A stretch of 64,000 nt of DNA from an uncultured Phycisphaerales bacterium (lineage in GTDB: Bacteria; Planctomycetota; Phycisphaerae; Sedimentisphaerales; Anaerobacaceae). The DNA lies in the NCBI GenBank assembly GCA_937927975.1, contig CALEZT010000157.1, positions 1 to 64,000 of the forward strand. Direction: 5' to 3'. Under the pieces are notes generated by a model. It worked only from the letters and a program-made list of their open reading frames with translations, was not told the origin of the DNA and did no database searches. Numbering within the stretch: the first letter of the stretch is position 1; each line of letters starts with the position of its first letter. Both the position numbers and the translations under genes were made by a program. Below, in pieces: positions 38,344 through 46,908 of this stretch.

Positions 38344-40209
38344 ATGGTTGTTCAGATGCTGCTCGTGCTCGCGATGATGATCCCTTCCCGCGAGGGGACG
38401 TCTTTTCATGTGGACCGGCCTTTCATCCAGGACTTCAGCGAGCAGATCCCGCTGGCCCTGGAGATCCGGGATGCCAAGCTCCTCAAAGTCCGCATGGACC
38501 GAAACGGTCGAATTCTCGTCCTCTTCGACAAGGGGCTCCTCCAAGTCCACGCAGGCCAACTCCGTCCGGATCGGCAGGACCGCCCCCTGGCCGACATGCG
38601 CATCCAGGATATCGCGGTCCACCAGGGGCAGTTCGTCTACGCCACCGACAAGTGCATGCTCAGCAACGGTTTCGCAGGACGCATCCTGATCGATCGCGAC
38701 GACCCACAAGCACGTACCTTGCTAACAGACAGCGATCCGGCACATGCCGACTCGAACGGCCTGCCCTGCACGGACATCCAGTGCAGCAGACAGATCGGCG
38801 ACACCTCGTGGTTTGGCACATCCAAGGGAGCCTGCGCCCAACGTCCGGACGGCCACATCGACTATTACGCCTCCAGGCGGTGGCTGCTGGACGACGACGT
38901 GATCGACATCTGGCCGGGGACCGACGGTGGGGTCCTGGTACTTTCGCGACGTGGGCTCAACGTCATCCATTTCCAGGAAACGACGCTCGCTCAGAAAGCC
39001 GAACACTTTGACCGTCTGACCCGGCAACGGCACATTCGCTTCGGGTTCAACAGCGCGTTCGAGATGAGCACGCCGGGCGACCTCTCGACCGGGACGCTCG
39101 TCGATCAGGATAACGATGGGCTCTGGACCGCGATGTACCTGGCGGGCGAACTGTTCCGATACGCCGTGACGAAGTCCGACGCCGCCCTGAAAAACTGCTA
39201 CGAATCCTTCGAGGCCATGGAGCGACTCAGCGAGATTACGGGCATCCCAGGGTTCCCCGCCCGATCGTTCGAGCGGGCTGGATATCAGGTGGCGGACAAA
39301 GACCGCTGGCACGAGACGCCCGACAGCAAGTGGGCATGGAAAGGGACCACCAGCAGCGACGAGATCGTCGGGCACTTCTTCGTCTACGCGATCTTCACGG
39401 AGATCGCGCCGGACGAGGCCTGGCGCAAGCGCGCCGTCGCCCTGATCGACGCGATCATGGATCACATCGTGCGAAACGACTGGTACCTGATCGACCGCGA
39501 CGGCAAGCCCACCCAGTGGGGCCGCTGGCATCCGGAATACGTCAACCAGTTCCCCCGCCAGGTCGGTGACCGCAAGCTGAACTCCGTCGAGATCCTCGCC
39601 TTCCTCCAGACGGCTCACCATTTCACCGGCAAGGAAGTCTATCGACAGAAGGCCTATGAACTGATCGACCGGCACGGCTACCTCGACAACGTCATGATTC
39701 CGGCCAAGGAACTGGGCCGGGTCCCCGGCATCGATCTGACGAGCGAATGGAACCACAGCGACGACGAGCTGGCGTTCCTGAGCTACTGGAACCTGTACCG
39801 ATATGCGTTCACGCCGGAACTTCAGGAGAAGTACCGCCAGGTCATCCGCGACCATTGGGAAATCGAGCGGCCGGAGAAGAACCCCCTCTGGAATTTCATC
39901 TACGCCATGACAGGAGCCCGGGAGTTCGACATGGAGGAATCGATCTGGACCCTTCAGCAGTTTCCGCTGGACCTCGTGAGCTGGACCGTGCGGAACAGCC
40001 ATCGCAAGGACCTGGAATTCCTCCCGCCCAATTTCCGCGAGCAGACCACGAAGGCCGTGCTGCCGCCCGACGAGCGGCCCATGAGCAAGTACAACACCAA
40101 CGCCTTCCGTCTCGACGGCGGCGACGGCGGCCGCGAGGAATTCAGCGGCGACGTCTATTTGCTGCCCTATTGGCTGGGCCGATACCTCGGAATCATCGGG
40201 CCGTCTTGA
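38344..40209 (+). CDS. Large protein with propeller-like N-terminus and helical-barrel C-terminus, unknown function
   Basis: A 621-residue protein. A short hydrophobic start (MVVQMLLVLAMMIPS) may be a weak signal peptide. Residues 40-220 have repeating segments (VRMDRNGRILVLFDKG, WFGTSKGACAQRPDGH, DIWPGTDGGVLVLSRRGLNVI) like two-component-regulator propeller blades. The rest is helical with repeated aromatic motifs and may be an (alpha/alpha) barrel of the six-hairpin class (WAWKGTTSSDEIVGHFFVYAIF, WNHSDDELAFLSYWNLYRY). AAGGAG precedes a GTG at 38341 and the ATG at 38344. It sits among sugar-related genes, but no catalytic function can be assigned. Confidence 0.7.
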   Translation: MVVQMLLVLAMMIPSREGTSFHVDRPFIQDFSEQIPLALEIRDAKLLKVRMDRNGRILVLFDKGLLQVHAGQLRPDRQDRPLADMRIQDIAVHQGQFVYATDKCMLSNGFAGRILIDRDDPQARTLLTDSDPAHADSNGLPCTDIQCSRQIGDTSWFGTSKGACAQRPDGHIDYYASRRWLLDDDVIDIWPGTDGGVLVLSRRGLNVIHFQETTLAQKAEHFDRLTRQRHIRFGFNSAFEMSTPGDLSTGTLVDQDNDGLWTAMYLAGELFRYAVTKSDAALKNCYESFEAMERLSEITGIPGFPARSFERAGYQVADKDRWHETPDSKWAWKGTTSSDEIVGHFFVYAIFTEIAPDEAWRKRAVALIDAIMDHIVRNDWYLIDRDGKPTQWGRWHPEYVNQFPRQVGDRKLNSVEILAFLQTAHHFTGKEVYRQKAYELIDRHGYLDNVMIPAKELGRVPGIDLTSEWNHSDDELAFLSYWNLYRYAFTPELQEKYRQVIRDHWEIERPEKNPLWNFIYAMTGAREFDMEESIWTLQQFPLDLVSWTVRNSHRKDLEFLPPNFREQTTKAVLPPDERPMSKYNTNAFRLDGGDGGREEFSGDVYLLPYWLGRYLGIIGPS

Positions 40210-40293
40210 CGCGCGGGGCGGCCGGCGGCTATCCTATACAGGAGTTGACTTCAAGGTCGGCTATCAAGACCATATGAATGGAGACTGCAACGC

Positions 40294-40983
40294 GTGAGGA
40301 CCGTGCTGATCGTCGAGGATGAACCCGCCATGCTGCGGGGACTCGAAGACAACTTCAAGATGAAGGGCTACTACGTCCTGACCGCCGACGACGGCAAGAA
40401 AGGCCTGGAAACCGCGCTGAAGGAGCGGCCCGACCTGATCCTGCTGGACATCATGCTGCCCGAACTCAACGGCTACGAGGTCTGCTCGCACGTCCGCGAG
40501 AAGGGCCTCGACATGCCGATCATCATGCTCACCGCCAAGGACCAGGAGTCGGACATCGTGCTGGGCCTGAACCTCGGCGCCGACGATTACGTGACTAAGC
40601 CGTTCAGCATTAAAGAGCTGATGGCCCGCGCCGAGGCATTCATGCGGCGTCGCAAGGACGTCGAACCTCAAGTGTACGAGTTCGCCGACTGCAAGCTGGA
40701 CGTCGCGGCCCATTCGCTGGAGAGGGCGGGACAGGCGGTGCCGCTGACGCCGGGCGAGTTCAAGATGCTCCATTTGTTCTTGCGAAAGGCCGGCTGCCCA
40801 CTAACCCAGGACGAGATTCGCACCACCGTCTTCGGCTACTCGCAGTTCATCACGACGCGGGACATCGACAAGGCGGTGGATAGTCTGCGGAATAAGATCG
40901 AGCCCGATCCGAAGCAGCCGCGGTACTTTCACGTGATCCCGAACATCGGGTACAAATTCCAGGGACCCTCCGAGACGCCGTGA
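40294..40983 (+). CDS. OmpR/PhoB-type response regulator
   Basis: A 229-residue two-domain regulator. The receiver domain (1-120) has the phospho-acceptor Asp52 (LILLDIMLPELNG), the acidic pair near residue 9 and Lys102 in DYVTKPFS. The C-terminal winged-helix domain (about 135-228) ends in IPNIGYKFQG. The start is GTG 40294 with GGAG upstream. It is a close paralogue of the next gene. No sensor kinase is adjacent. Confidence 0.93.
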   Translation: MRTVLIVEDEPAMLRGLEDNFKMKGYYVLTADDGKKGLETALKERPDLILLDIMLPELNGYEVCSHVREKGLDMPIIMLTAKDQESDIVLGLNLGADDYVTKPFSIKELMARAEAFMRRRKDVEPQVYEFADCKLDVAAHSLERAGQAVPLTPGEFKMLHLFLRKAGCPLTQDEIRTTVFGYSQFITTRDIDKAVDSLRNKIEPDPKQPRYFHVIPNIGYKFQGPSETP

Positions 40984-40987
40984 ACCG

Positions 40988-41677
40988 ATGCAGACCGTGC
41001 TCATAGTTGAAGACGATCCAACCATGTTGAGGGGCCTGAAGGACAACTTCGAATTCCACGGCTACCACACCCTGACCGCCGAGGATGGCGAGGCGGGCCT
41101 TAACGCTGCCCTCAACGCCAGGCCCGACCTGATCCTGCTGGATATCATGCTGCCCAAGATCAACGGCTACGAGGTCTGCCGGCTCATCCGCCGCGAGCAC
41201 CTCGACATGCCGATCATCATGCTCACCGCCAAGGGCGAGGAGTCGGACATCGTGCTGGGCCTGAACCTGGGGGCCGACGACTACGTGACCAAGCCGTTCA
41301 GCATCAAGGAACTGCTGGCCCGGGCCGAGGCGCTGCTCCGGCGGGTGCGAAAGACCGAACCGGAGGTCTATCAGTTCGGCGATTGCCGGCTGGATCTGCC
41401 CGCCCGCAAGTTCACGCGCAGCGAAGAGGAGATCAAGCTCTCGCCCAAGGAGTTCAAGCTGCTGGAGCTGTTCGTCAAACGTCCCGGCCGGGCGCTAACC
41501 CGCGACGAGATCCTCAACCTCGTCTGGGGTTACGACTCCTTCGTCGGCTCGCGGAGCATCGACCGCTTCGTCACCACGCTGCGAAACAAGATCGAGCCCG
41601 ACCCGCACAATCCCGTCTACATTCACACGGTCCGCGAGATCGGCTACAAGTTCGAACCGCCGGCGTCGCCGGCTTGA
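40988..41677 (+). CDS. OmpR/PhoB-type response regulator, tandem paralogue
   Basis: A 229-residue regulator starting 4 bp after the first, clearly derived from the same ancestor: DLILLDIMLP, NGYEVC, MPIIMLTAK, ESDIVLGLNLGADDYVTKPFSIKEL are shared exactly. Asp52 and Lys102 are intact. The DNA-binding domain differs more (LSPKEFKLLELFVKRPGRALTRDEILN), so the pair probably binds different sites. Its partner kinase must be encoded elsewhere. Confidence 0.93.
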   Translation: MQTVLIVEDDPTMLRGLKDNFEFHGYHTLTAEDGEAGLNAALNARPDLILLDIMLPKINGYEVCRLIRREHLDMPIIMLTAKGEESDIVLGLNLGADDYVTKPFSIKELLARAEALLRRVRKTEPEVYQFGDCRLDLPARKFTRSEEEIKLSPKEFKLLELFVKRPGRALTRDEILNLVWGYDSFVGSRSIDRFVTTLRNKIEPDPHNPVYIHTVREIGYKFEPPASPA

Positions 41678-41722
41678 GCCCCCTGCAATGGGCTGGAAGC
41701 CCGACGCGATCGCCGCGATCCG

Positions 41723-44700
41723 TCACGTCCCGGGAGAGCCGCCCGGCCGGCTACTGGCCTGCCAGGCGCCGGATTTGTCCCAGCGGTCGAGGTCCGGGTC
41801 GGTCGCGTCCTTGATCGTCAGTGAATAGCCCAGGCCGTCGGTCTCCGGTCGCCAGGTGTCCCTGTACTTGAATTCGAGGATCGTGTTGTTGGTTCGGTCC
41901 TCAAGCTTGATCTTCTCGCCGGCATTGTCGAGGTTGCCGGTGAAGACCCCCGGCGCCAGACGCACGTCGGCGCCGTAGCGATCCGTAAACGCGGCTCGAT
42001 TCCTCGCGATCACGATGCATTCCCCCGACGCCACCGAAACCTTTCCGCCCGGCGGGAACGCGTATGACACGCCTTCGGTCAGTTTGACGCCATCGAGAGG
42101 CAACGTCGCGGTTCCGATGTTCTTGAGCTCGACGAATTCGTAGGCCTGGCTGTCATAACCTCCGCCGCCGGCGGGGTTGTACATGATCTCGGTAATGCGG
42201 AGCCACCGCTGCTGATCGCTCGGCGTCCCGGCGTAGGCAAGCGTATCGACCACGCGGCCGAATCGATCGATCAACTGGACCGTCTCGCCCCAGTTGGAGA
42301 GATGGCCCTTGTAGTCGCCCTGGACGAAGAGGCCCTGGCCCCCGCGAGGACTGGCCGTTCGGCTTCGAAACGCAAGTGCGCTCGGCGTGACGTACAGCCG
42401 GCCTCCCGCGAGAAGAACCGTTCCCGGCTGGAACGCGTGCTCGACCCCGCCGGCAAGCTGCCAGCCGGAGATGTCCACGGCGTATGCGTTCGGGTTTATC
42501 AGCTCGATATACTCCTCGTCCTGGTTGCCCGAGAGAGGATCGTGGTCATATACGCCGAACCGAATGGCTGCCTGCTGCGGCTGGGCGTTGGGGATGCCTG
42601 CGTTGCCGCCGGGCGGCTGGCTGGTCTTGTTGCTGATATTGTGATCGACGTACAACTGCGTGCGCCGCGCGGGGAAGTAGCCTTTGAGCGAGTTCACCGC
42701 CGAGCTGAGGTTGCCCAGACGCGAACCGGCCGGCGCGAACAGCTCGTCGATCCGGCTCTCGAAGAACCGCTGCGCGAGCGGCGTGCCGGGCGGCTGGAGC
42801 AGCTCGTCCATGACCGTGCGGGTGCGACGCAGGAACATCTCGCGGGTCTCGGGCAGATTATACATCACGTCCAGGAACACGCTCCACTGCCGGCCTCCGT
42901 CTTTGGCGTGGGCCTCGTCCCCCAGGAAAGGATGCGACGTGTACGTCCACCCGTCGCCCACGACGCCGAAGGTCCAGTCCTTGTCCCAGGGGAAGATCGA
43001 CCACTCGCCGCTGCCTTCGGTGTCGCGGTAGAAGTAGAAGTTCTTGCGGATGTCGTCGGTGTCCTGCAGGAGGCACCGGGCCGCAAGATAGTCCATCATG
43101 GCAGGCAGGTTGAAGTGGTCGAAGACAAAGACTCTTCGCTGCTCGGCGGTCGCGGCGTTGAGGCCCTGAACCACCGCCGCGATGTCCGAAAAATTCTCAC
43201 CTTTCCGAGTCTTCTTCTCGATTCCCGAGTTGATGTCGTTGAAGACCGGAGTGATCTGGGCCCGCTGCACGAACTTGTACAGAGCCCCGTGCGGATCGAG
43301 GCCATTTCGTTCGAGAAACGCGCGGTCGACCTGCTCGACGAAGATCCCCACGCGATCCACTTGCTTGTTGAGCACCGAGAGCATAAGGAAGCACTGGGAC
43401 GCAGGACAACCCGCTCTGCGCATCGTTTCAAACGCCAGCGGCGGACGCAGATACGCGGGGTCGCTGCCGTTCTGGTTGAGGTTGAACTCCTTCACACGGT
43501 CGTACTCGTCGGAGAACCGGAACCGGTAGCCTGTGTTGAAGACGAACTTCTTCGACCCGGCGCCGACGGTCGCTCCGCCGCGCTGGCGGACGAAGACGTT
43601 GTCGTAGAACTGGCCGTCGAAGAAGACCGAAGCCCGCGTCCCGGCGCGGGTCGAAGCGGCCGAAGGGGATTGCGTGAACCACGCCAGCACCGGCAGATCG
43701 CCCGCAGTCGCAGGATTCACGACTACCGTCCCGTAATACTCCGGCGAATCCGTCGGGTGCGCGAACAGGGGATTGCGGGACCAGTTGTGCTGAGCATCGA
43801 CCGCAAAGACGTACCAGCGGACCATGTCGCCCGCCTTGCAGGCCTGCGAGGGGATCACAGCGGTGTAGACGCCGTCTCCCGCCACGGCGTCGGCGCCCGC
43901 GCCATCGTCCAGCATCGCCAGAGTCCCGCTCAGACCAGGCTCATAATTGACCTGATACACCAGTCTGACCACGTCAACCGCCGCCACGCCGGGGGACGCT
44001 TCGGCCGTGATGACGAGATATTCGCCCATGGCAGGAGGTGGCGGATTCTTCGTTACATTGCGGATGATCGGGCCCATCTGCGCCATGGCCCCCTCATTGG
44101 CTCTGCCCGGCGTCGGATTCAGGAGATAGCCTTCGACAACCTGGTCCGGATCGATTTCACCGACGTCCACAGCGACCAACTCCGGCAGGATCAGCAGGTC
44201 GGAGCTACTCAAGCTGGAATTGAGCCCCTGGATCGCAAGGACGTTGTTGCCTTTGACCAGAGCGTCCTTCTGGGCGGTGATGTCGAACTCCTGGGCCACC
44301 ACTGCATCGGCGTCGTCGCGGGTGGTGGTCGCTCCGGAGTTCCAGGCCAGTTGCGACGGCGCGTTGGAGCGGGCCACCTCGCGACCGTTGAGCCAGGCGA
44401 CGAACCCGTCTTCGTATCGCATTCGCAGGACCAGTTTGTCGATATCCTTCGTCTGCGCGGTCGCAAAGGGAATTCGAACGTACACCGTCTGGTTGCGGCC
44501 CTGCATGGCGCCAACGTCCAGGCCAGTGTATCCGCTGTAGTCATATCCGACGCCGGTCGTGCCGGCCAGCCACGAGGAATCGTTGAATCCGCCCCCCGTC
44601 CAGGACAGGCTGAGCGTTCCGTCGGTCGGGATCACGGCCTTGGCCGCAGCCCCACGCGCGATCAACACGGTCTCGGTCTGAGCCACCACCGCCCCACCGC

Positions 44701-45166
44701 CCAGGCCGTAGGAAATGTCCGCAAGCTGGGGTGGATAGTCGCGGTAGGAGAAAGCGATCGTCTGACCGTCCGGCTCCACAAGAGCCAGCGACTCCCCCTC
44801 GGCCTGGAGCGAGAAGCTCGTGTGAAGCTCCCCCATCGGGTCCCGCAGGTTCTTGCCCGAAGCGAAGACGATGAGATATCCGCCGGGACCGAGCGACACC
44901 TCCGGGATCTCCCACTTGGTCAGGTCGCCCAGATCGTCCGTCAGATACCAGCCCTCCAGGCTCATCGCCGCATCGGTCGGATTGTGCAACTCGATCCAGT
45001 CGGAGGAATCGCCCTGGAAATCGGTCAAGCCATTATCGTTGGAGGCGGCGAACTCGGTGATGATCGGCCCGATCCCTGCAGCCGGCAGCGAAAGAGTCCA
45101 GAAAACCGCCAGACAGCAGAACAGCCACCCCGCAGGCAACGACGGTCTCCCGGACACATTCATCAT
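41723..45166 (-). CDS. Secreted CotH kinase-domain protein with lamin-tail domains
   Basis: A 1147-residue exported protein with a signal peptide (WLFCCLAVFWTLSLPAAG). An N-terminal lamin-tail domain (about 20-145: ITEFAASNDNGLTDFQGDSSDWIELHN) is followed by a jelly-roll-like region and a CotH kinase-like domain (about 510-830). That domain has RQRGGATVG, DYLAARCLLQDTDDIRKNFYFYRD and FPWDKDWTFG, the last holding the metal-binding Asp residues. Two more lamin-tail domains (about 860-960 and 1000-1110: EYIELINPNAYAVDISGW, YEFVELKNIGTATLPLDG) complete it. CotH proteins phosphorylate proteins outside the cytoplasm in Bacillus; the target here is unknown. ATG 45166 follows GGGGATGTG. Confidence 0.87.
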   Translation of the reverse strand: MMNVSGRPSLPAGWLFCCLAVFWTLSLPAAGIGPIITEFAASNDNGLTDFQGDSSDWIELHNPTDAAMSLEGWYLTDDLGDLTKWEIPEVSLGPGGYLIVFASGKNLRDPMGELHTSFSLQAEGESLALVEPDGQTIAFSYRDYPPQLADISYGLGGGAVVAQTETVLIARGAAAKAVIPTDGTLSLSWTGGGFNDSSWLAGTTGVGYDYSGYTGLDVGAMQGRNQTVYVRIPFATAQTKDIDKLVLRMRYEDGFVAWLNGREVARSNAPSQLAWNSGATTTRDDADAVVAQEFDITAQKDALVKGNNVLAIQGLNSSLSSSDLLILPELVAVDVGEIDPDQVVEGYLLNPTPGRANEGAMAQMGPIIRNVTKNPPPPAMGEYLVITAEASPGVAAVDVVRLVYQVNYEPGLSGTLAMLDDGAGADAVAGDGVYTAVIPSQACKAGDMVRWYVFAVDAQHNWSRNPLFAHPTDSPEYYGTVVVNPATAGDLPVLAWFTQSPSAASTRAGTRASVFFDGQFYDNVFVRQRGGATVGAGSKKFVFNTGYRFRFSDEYDRVKEFNLNQNGSDPAYLRPPLAFETMRRAGCPASQCFLMLSVLNKQVDRVGIFVEQVDRAFLERNGLDPHGALYKFVQRAQITPVFNDINSGIEKKTRKGENFSDIAAVVQGLNAATAEQRRVFVFDHFNLPAMMDYLAARCLLQDTDDIRKNFYFYRDTEGSGEWSIFPWDKDWTFGVVGDGWTYTSHPFLGDEAHAKDGGRQWSVFLDVMYNLPETREMFLRRTRTVMDELLQPPGTPLAQRFFESRIDELFAPAGSRLGNLSSAVNSLKGYFPARRTQLYVDHNISNKTSQPPGGNAGIPNAQPQQAAIRFGVYDHDPLSGNQDEEYIELINPNAYAVDISGWQLAGGVEHAFQPGTVLLAGGRLYVTPSALAFRSRTASPRGGQGLFVQGDYKGHLSNWGETVQLIDRFGRVVDTLAYAGTPSDQQRWLRITEIMYNPAGGGGYDSQAYEFVELKNIGTATLPLDGVKLTEGVSYAFPPGGKVSVASGECIVIARNRAAFTDRYGADVRLAPGVFTGNLDNAGEKIKLEDRTNNTILEFKYRDTWRPETDGLGYSLTIKDATDPDLDRWDKSGAWQASSRPGGSPGT

Positions 45167-45223
45167 CACATCCCCACGATCTTGCACGACTCCTCGAAGC
45201 GATTCCAGCCGACCGTCCAGATT

Positions 45224-46159
45224 TCAGGTTGTCAGGACCTTGTTCATCCGCTCGACCGTGTCGTCGATCTCCTGCGTGCTGAGCATGCCGACCGTGATGG
45301 CGTCCACCAGACCGTTGCCCCAGACATATTTCAGAGAGGCGTCCTTCTGCTCGGGGCTCGTCAGCTTGCCGGCGCCGAAGATCTTCATGCCGATAACCGC
45401 TTTGCCGTCGGCGCGGGCCTGCTTGAGGACGGGAGCCACCTCCTCGACGGACGCGTCCATGGCGGCATCCTTACCCACATTGTTGATGCGGGCCAGCACG
45501 ACATCGGTCCAGGGGTGCGTACAGGCGGCCTTGAGGGCGCCGAAATCGTGGCAGGAGACGCCGACGGCGCGGACCGCTCCTTTGGCCTTCAATTCGGACA
45601 GCTCGTCGCGAATCCGCTCGTGCTCGGTGGGCCAGTTCGCATTGGTCATGCAGTGAATCAGGCAGATGTCCAGGACATCGGTGTTCAATTCTCTACGAAA
45701 GCGATCCACTTCCTTCTGGGCTCCGCCCGAGGCCAGGTTCCAGTACTCCGACCGAGGCCAAATCTTGCTGAGCACGATGTATTTCTCGCGGGGCACTCCG
45801 TTGAGGGCGTTCCGCAGATAGGGATGCGAGCCATAGAGGTCCGCGCAGTCCATGAAACCGATTCCTTTGTCCAAGCCGTGACGGATCAATTCATTGAAGG
45901 CCTTCTCGCCAAGACGGGTGTGCGCCGAGGACCGTCCCGATCCGTTCCAGCCGGTGCCTTGGGCGAGCCGGGAGGCCTTGATCCCAGTGCGACCGAGCGT
46001 CACGACTTGCGTTGCCGGGGAAGGGCTCGCAGCCGCCTGGCCGGATGCGACGTGCGCGTGCGCAGCCAGAGTCCCCGCACCCGCCAGTGTGGCGGCGATG
46101 AATTGACGCCGGCTGAGATCCCGAGTCCCGTTTCCCAAAACCTGTGTGTGCCTGCTCAT
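45224..46159 (-). CDS. Tat-exported aldo/keto reductase
   Basis: A 311-residue protein with a twin-arginine signal (SRRQFIAATLAGAGTLAAHA, Arg17-Arg18). The reductase domain has LGRTGIKASRLAQGTG at the N-terminus and the catalytic set Asp/Tyr in MDCADLYGSH, Lys in LSKIW and His in LIHCM. It lacks an obvious long C-terminal NADP-binding loop, so cofactor use outside the cytoplasm is uncertain. It lies 57 bp upstream of the CotH gene on the same strand; the start is ATG 46159. Confidence 0.87.
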   Translation of the reverse strand: MSRHTQVLGNGTRDLSRRQFIAATLAGAGTLAAHAHVASGQAAASPSPATQVVTLGRTGIKASRLAQGTGWNGSGRSSAHTRLGEKAFNELIRHGLDKGIGFMDCADLYGSHPYLRNALNGVPREKYIVLSKIWPRSEYWNLASGGAQKEVDRFRRELNTDVLDICLIHCMTNANWPTEHERIRDELSELKAKGAVRAVGVSCHDFGALKAACTHPWTDVVLARINNVGKDAAMDASVEEVAPVLKQARADGKAVIGMKIFGAGKLTSPEQKDASLKYVWGNGLVDAITVGMLSTQEIDDTVERMNKVLTT

Positions 46160-46908
46160 GAAGAATCATCCTTTCGCAGTTAGCATGTCCTGGTGACGTC
46201 GTTCGCACCCCAATCAGCGACAGCATCGTTTCCTGCGTCGTCCCGGCCCCGAGGACGGCTCGACGGACGGTGCGGAATCGATCAAGCTTTCATTATATCC
46301 TGAGGTTGCAGATGGTTCAAGCCCGAGGAAACGAGGATCACTCCCCTGCTACTCGTTTATGTGCAATACGTTGGTCTGCGAAGCGTCTTGCTTTAGGTGT
46401 CTCTGACTGGATGGCCAGTGGATGTCCACGCGAGAGATTCCGGGACGAGAAAATTTTGTCCTTGCGAACACTTGCGGCTTGCTTATAGGACACGAATGTG
46501 GTATAAGGGAGTCGCGCTGAGACGAATGGCGCCTGTCACAGGCGTTATGGTGGAGTTGGGTGTATTCACCCGCGTGTGCAAATGAGTGTGCAGCCGCGGA
46601 GCGAAATCAGTTTATGCGGCTTCGGCGCCGCGTCGTTCCGTGTGCGTGGGATACGAGGCAGGAGAAAGCATCATCGCTTTCGGACGAATCCGTCCGTAAC
46701 GGAGTTTTTTTCGTTTGAAGACGGACGGACGCCCGTGGGAGGTCTGTACACAGAAGATCAGCATTCTTCATCGCAAACTCATTGTTTTCCATGAGTCCTC
46801 GACCGATTCCCCCGAAGATGCAGGATTTGGCGTATTCGGGGGCTGTGGATCCTCGGTGTGTAGCCGGGGGAGCAGGACAAATGTCTTTTTATTGTTAGGA
46901 GGAAGATC
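46160..46908 (+). other. 749-bp gene-free region upstream of the PA14 gene
   Basis: No convincing coding frame was found. It holds several hairpins: GCCGC-GGAGCGAAATCAGTTTAT-GCGGC near 46590, the possible attenuator at 46681-46731, and CCCCCGAA (46809-46816) with TTCGGGGG (46835-46842). The ribosome-binding site AGGAGGAAGATC ends at the start of the PA14 gene. It probably is a long structured 5' leader. Confidence 0.4.
46681..46731 (+). promoter_or_regulatory. Possible transcription attenuator with competing hairpins
   Basis: CGGACG (46681-46686) can pair with CGTCCG (46691-46696). TCCGT (46689-46693) can instead pair with ACGGA (46699-46703), which is followed by seven Ts. CGTCCGT can also pair with ACGGACG near 46720. 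The three pairings exclude one another, the pattern of an attenuator. This is read by eye only. Confidence 0.35.

Noticed and set aside
42302..46183. A 1293-codon plus-strand frame opposite the CotH and aldo/keto reductase genes.
   Set aside because: The minus-strand genes have recognisable domains and ribosome-binding sites; this frame has neither and runs through two unrelated genes.
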